A stretch of 64,000 nucleotides of DNA from Zophobihabitans entericus (GTDB lineage: Bacteria; Pseudomonadota; Gammaproteobacteria; Enterobacterales; Orbaceae). Every line of letters begins with the position of its first letter. Within the stretch, counting starts at the first letter, position 1. The stretch spans positions 1,649,418 to 1,713,417 of the forward strand of contig NZ_CP050253.1 of the NCBI RefSeq assembly GCF_011745665.1, in the 5' to 3' direction. The position numbers and the translations under genes were made by a program. The notes under the pieces are model-generated. The model was not told the origin of the DNA and ran no database searches. It saw only the letters and a list, made by a program, of their open reading frames with translations. Below are positions 60,627 through 64,000 of the stretch, piece after piece.

Positions 60627-63209
60627 TTAACCAACTACCACGTTCAGTAATTTACCAGGGACATAGATCACTTTACGGATCGTCACACCCTCAAGGTATT
60701 TTTGAATATTTGGTTCTTGTTTAGCGATGTCTGTCACTTGTGCTTCTGTCGCATCTGCTGCAACAGTGAGTTTAGCACGTACTTTACCATTGATTTGTAC
60801 GACGATCAGTTTTTCATCTTCAACCATTGCTGATTCGTCAGCAATCGGCCATAGTACGTTATCAATTTCAGTCTGATTGCCCAGCGCTTTCCACATAGCA
60901 AAACATGCATGAGGAATGATCGGGTAAAGTAAACGCACGATATTGTTTAGCGCCTCATCCATCAGTGCACGGTCTTGGGCTGATTCAAGTGGAGCTTTTT
61001 GTAAGCGATTCATCAGTTCCATGACAGCAGCAATTGCGGTATTAAATGTCTGACGACGACCAATATCATCGGTGACTTTAGCAACAGTCTTATGTAACTC
61101 ACGACGCAGAACTTTTTGCTCATCATTTAACTGGCTTACATCAAGTGCTGGTGCTTTACCTTGCTCTGTATGTTCATACACTAAACGCCATACACGTTTA
61201 ATAAAGCGGTTGGCACCTTCAACACCAGATTCTTGCCACTCAAGCGTCATATCGGCTGGTGAGGCAAACATCATAAACAGACGAACGGTATCAGCGCCGT
61301 ATTTTTCAACCATGTCTTGTGGATCGATACCGTTATTTTTTGACTTAGACATTTTGCTCATGCCGGTATAAACCAGTTCACGACCCTCTTGATCTAATGC
61401 TTTAACGATACGGCCTTTTTCATCTCGTTCAACATTTACTTCTGTTGGCGAAACCCAGACACGGCTACCTGTTGCAGAGGTATAGTAGAATGAATCTGCC
61501 AGTACCATGCCCTGACATAGCAAGCGTTTTGCCGGCTCGTCAGAATCAACCAGACCGGCATCACGTAGTAATTTATGGAAGAAGCGGAAATATAATAAGT
61601 GCATGATCGCATGTTCAATCCCACCGATGTATTGGTCAACAGGCAACCAGTAGTTAGCTGCTGCTGGATCAAGCATACCTTGATCGTAGTGCGGGCAGGT
61701 ATAACGCGCATAGTACCAGGAAGATTCCATAAAGGTATCAAAAGTATCTGTTTCACGTAGAGCAGGCATACCATTTACCGTTGTTTTTGCCCAGTTTGGA
61801 TCTGCTTTAATCGGACTGGTAATACCGTTCATTTGCACGTCTTCCGGCAGAATAACAGGTAACTGGTCTTCTGGTGTTGGAATGACAGTACCATCTTCCA
61901 GAGTCACCATTGGGATTGGAGCACCCCAGTAACGCTGACGAGAGACTCCCCAGTCACGCAGGCGATAGTTCACTTTACGTTGGCCAGCATTTAAGCTAAT
62001 GATTTTATCAGCGATAGCATTGAAAGCCTGATCAAAATTAAGTCCATCAAACTCACCAGAGTTGAAAAGAATTCCGTGTTCAGTATATGGGCCTTCTGAC
62101 AGGTCAGGTGTTTGACCGTCGCTATTTAAAATAACTGGTTTGATTGGTAAGTTGTATTTTGTGGCAAATTCCCAGTCACGCTGATCATGGCCTGGAACCG
62201 CCATAACTGCACCTGTACCGTATTCCATCAGAACAAAGTTAGCGATCCAGACCGGAATTTTTTCACCATTTAATGGATTAACAGCGTAAAAACCAGTAGC
62301 GATCCCTTTTTTCTCCATGGTTGCCATATCAGCTTCAGCCACTTTAAGAGTTTTAAATTCTTCAATTGCTGCTGCGATTTTGCTATTTGCTTTCGCTGCA
62401 AGTTGAGCAAGTGGATGATCAGTTGCCACCGCTAAATAGCTGGCTCCAAGCAGGGTGTCCGGACGAGTTGTATAAACGCGGACTTTTTCTGGGTAGTTTT
62501 CAACTACAAAGTCGATTTCAACACCTTCTGAACGGCCGATCCAGTTGCGTTGCATGGTTTTCACTTGTTCAGGCCAGCTTTCAAGGGTATCTAAGTCATT
62601 TAATAGTTCTTCTGCGTAGGCAGTAATTTTAATGAACCATTGTGGGATCTCTTTACGCTCAACCGGAGTATCACAACGCCAGCAGCAGCCATCGATAACC
62701 TGTTCATTTGCGAGTACAGTTAAATCGGTAGGACACCAGTTAACAGCAGATGTCTTTTTATAGACCATGCCTTTTTCATAAAGTTTAGTGAAGAACCATT
62801 GTTCCCAACGATAATAGTCAGGATCACAGGTGGTGACTTCACGCTCCCAGTCATAACCAAAACCAAGTAATTGTAATTGGTTTTTCATGTAAGCAATGTT
62901 TTCATAGGTCCATTTAGCCGGTGCAGTATTATTTTTTACCGCAGCGCCTTCTGCAGGCAGGCCAAATGCATCCCAACCAATTGGTTGCAGAACGTTTTTA
63001 CCCATCATACGTTGATAACGAGAAATAACATCACCGATAGTATAGTTACGCACGTGACCCATATGGAGACGACCCGACGGGTACGGAAGCATCACGAGAC
63101 TATAAAACTTCTCTTTGTTTTTATCTTCTGTTACGTGAAAGGTTTTATTTTCATGCCAGTGTTTTTGTACGGCAGACTCTATCTCTTCGGGGCGATATTG
63201 TTCTTGCAT
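60627..63209 (-). CDS. leuS: Leucyl-tRNA synthetase
   Basis: Charges tRNA-Leu and edits misactivated amino acids. The 860-residue class I synthetase has the HIGH-type motif LHMGHVRNY (about 49-57), the CP1 editing domain with [15 protein letters not shown], and KMSKS ([11 protein letters not shown], near 620). The length equals E. coli LeuS. It is the promoter-proximal gene of the operon. Confidence 0.98.
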   Translation of the reverse strand: MQEQYRPEEIESAVQKHWHENKTFHVTEDKNKEKFYSLVMLPYPSGRLHMGHVRNYTIGDVISRYQRMMGKNVLQPIGWDAFGLPAEGAAVKNNTAPAKWTYENIAYMKNQLQLLGFGYDWEREVTTCDPDYYRWEQWFFTKLYEKGMVYKKTSAVNWCPTDLTVLANEQVIDGCCWRCDTPVERKEIPQWFIKITAYAEELLNDLDTLESWPEQVKTMQRNWIGRSEGVEIDFVVENYPEKVRVYTTRPDTLLGASYLAVATDHPLAQLAAKANSKIAAAIEEFKTLKVAEADMATMEKKGIATGFYAVNPLNGEKIPVWIANFVLMEYGTGAVMAVPGHDQRDWEFATKYNLPIKPVILNSDGQTPDLSEGPYTEHGILFNSGEFDGLNFDQAFNAIADKIISLNAGQRKVNYRLRDWGVSRQRYWGAPIPMVTLEDGTVIPTPEDQLPVILPEDVQMNGITSPIKADPNWAKTTVNGMPALRETDTFDTFMESSWYYARYTCPHYDQGMLDPAAANYWLPVDQYIGGIEHAIMHLLYFRFFHKLLRDAGLVDSDEPAKRLLCQGMVLADSFYYTSATGSRVWVSPTEVNVERDEKGRIVKALDQEGRELVYTGMSKMSKSKNNGIDPQDMVEKYGADTVRLFMMFASPADMTLEWQESGVEGANRFIKRVWRLVYEHTEQGKAPALDVSQLNDEQKVLRRELHKTVAKVTDDIGRRQTFNTAIAAVMELMNRLQKAPLESAQDRALMDEALNNIVRLLYPIIPHACFAMWKALGNQTEIDNVLWPIADESAMVEDEKLIVVQINGKVRAKLTVAADATEAQVTDIAKQEPNIQKYLEGVTIRKVIYVPGKLLNVVVG

Positions 63210-63589
63210 AATAACTCTACATCCTATATTTCTGGTGATTTTTTACTACGTCTCAAAATAATCTGTCAATTGTATTGTTTAATGAGGCAAATTGAAATAA
63301 TTGTTTTCTATTTGTTGCAGTTATTTTCAAGGAAATGGGTTAAATCAGTAACAAAAAAGTAATGAATAAAAAAGAGGATTTAAAAAATCAGTAAATTTAA
63401 AGATTCATAAAGTGATTTAAAAGAGTAACTATTTAATTAATATAAATAATTAGTTAAAAAGACTAGTTTGTAACTCTTTGATTAATAAGCGGAAATTTAT
63501 TGATTAACTAGTTGTGTGCTAATTACAAACACAAATAAAAAAGAGGGAATAATCCCTCTTTTTACTATTAACTCACTATTTAAATTGAA
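63210..63589. other. AT-rich upstream region of leuS
   Basis: About 380 bp without a gene. A TTGACA on the minus strand (63269-63264) lies about 55 bp upstream of the leuS start, with TAAAAA (63245-63240) at 18 bp as the best -10; this is a plausible leuS promoter. The rest is A/T-rich sequence with no other recognised feature until the terminator at 63537-63563. Confidence 0.45.
63537..63563. terminator. Terminator of the AtuA-like operon
   Basis: AAAAAGAGGGA-ATAA-TCCCTCTTTTT; on the minus strand it is followed by TTTTATTTGTG, 27 bp past the stop of the small AtuA-like gene. Symmetric enough to act on both strands. Confidence 0.88.
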
Positions 63590-63889
63590 CTAAATATCCA
63601 TATTTAAAATAGCTGCACTCAGGCCTTTACCATGCATATCATGCGCTAAAGTACGAGTTACTCCGCCACCCAGTGCGTTGTACATCACAAAGTTTAGGGC
63701 ACCAATATTTGGTAACTCATAACGGACAACTTCACCTTTGACGATATCAGAGAAGAAGTCCTTCACTTTTTCTGCCGTTAGCGCGGCTTTGATTTTCTCA
63801 TAATCTTTGCTGTCATAAGCGATCACAGAGATATTAGAAATATTCCCTTTATCACCAGTACGGGAATGTGCGATTTCACGAAGTTTCAT
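63590..63889 (-). CDS. AtuA-like small protein (ferredoxin-fold type)
   Basis: A 99-residue protein starting MKLREIAHSRTGDKGNISN, with the SRTGDKG motif and the glycine-rich NALGGGVTRTLAHDMHGKG. In acyclic-terpene-utilisation (AtuA, DUF1446) proteins this sequence is the C-terminal domain; here it is a separate gene. It starts 1 bp after the stop of the preceding gene, with GGAGG in the end of that gene. The reaction is not known; acyl-CoA or carboxylate metabolism is a guess from family context. Confidence 0.75.
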   Translation of the reverse strand: MKLREIAHSRTGDKGNISNISVIAYDSKDYEKIKAALTAEKVKDFFSDIVKGEVVRYELPNIGALNFVMYNALGGGVTRTLAHDMHGKGLSAAILNMDI

Positions 63890-63890
63890 T

Positions 63891-64000
63891 TTATACCTCC
63901 AAATAACTGACAGTGGTTTTAACTAAATTACGAGCAAGTAGTGTTGAATCCATCGCAACAATCTCTTTAACAGATTTAAATGCTCCACCACCGCCAGCTG
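63891..64000 (-). CDS. C-terminal end of larger AtuA-like partner (cut by window edge)
   Basis: The last 35 codons of a gene running in from the right edge, ending at TAA 63891-63893. Only AGGGAFKSVKEIVAMDS and the tail LLARNLVKTTVSYLEV can be seen. Tight coupling with the small AtuA-like gene suggests the large AtuA/DUF1446 domain, but this is inferred from context. Confidence 0.55.
   Translation of the reverse strand, partial: AGGGGAFKSVKEIVAMDSTLLARNLVKTTVSYLEV

Overview
The window is a stretch of chromosome from an AT-rich gammaproteobacterium. The gene set is enterobacterial in character (psd-mscM, yhiI-rbbA-yhhJ, ygfZ/sdhE-ygfX, rlhA, mdtJI, ybjD, an IgaA-family protein, efpL, lpxT, yeiW, lysP, leuS-lptE-holA-nadD). 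Base composition is low in G+C, and rpoS is missing from its usual place between nlpD and mutS. A member of or close to the Orbaceae (insect-gut relatives of Enterobacterales) would fit, but this is inference from gene content, not from a marker search.

Layout. 1-4.4 kb: a ribose operon rbsDACBK on the minus strand (rbsK cut by the window edge), with a 24-bp palindromic LacI-type operator and a CRP-like site at its promoter. 4.5-10.2 kb: psd-mscM, a DedA protein, fdhD and msrB. 10.2-10.8 kb: a gene-free block dense in palindromes, including a small inverted-repeat element bounded by 9-bp direct repeats. 10.8-15.7 kb: the yhiI-rbbA-yhhJ export operon. 16-24.8 kb: ygfZ, sdhE-ygfX, rlhA, queG, sdaA, rsmI and nlpD, then gpmA. 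25.7-27 kb: the mdtJI spermidine exporter, preceded by a long leader carrying a 30-codon upstream ORF in the position of E. coli mdtU. 27-29.6 kb: mutS.

30-35 kb: an accessory sugar-uptake cassette: an RpiR regulator, a perfect CRP site, mannose-class PTS subunits IIA, IIB, IIC and IID, and a protein-tyrosine-phosphatase-family enzyme, closed by a strong terminator. 35-40 kb: mixed accessory genes (small membrane protein, MFS carrier, the remnant of a serine/threonine transporter, metC, a second RpiR regulator, an acetyltransferase). 40-46.3 kb: mazG, an unknown protein, ybjD, pyrG and eno. The usual mazG-pyrG junction is opened by two genes. A lipoprotein gene follows eno and is bounded by two nearly identical terminators. 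47-53.6 kb: a PhzF-like protein, clpB (heat-shock promoter and conserved internal start) and an IgaA-family membrane protein. 53.7-57.8 kb: ttcA, lpxT, efpL, yeiW and lysP. 58-63.2 kb: infA and the leuS-lptE-holA-nadD operon. 63.6-64 kb: the small AtuA-like protein and the end of its larger partner.

No tRNA, rRNA, CRISPR array, transposase or phage gene was seen. The points most worth following are the PTS plus phosphatase operon, the mdtU-like leader ORF, the palindrome block at 10.2-10.7 kb, the loss of rpoS, and the terminator duplication around the 46.4 kb lipoprotein gene.
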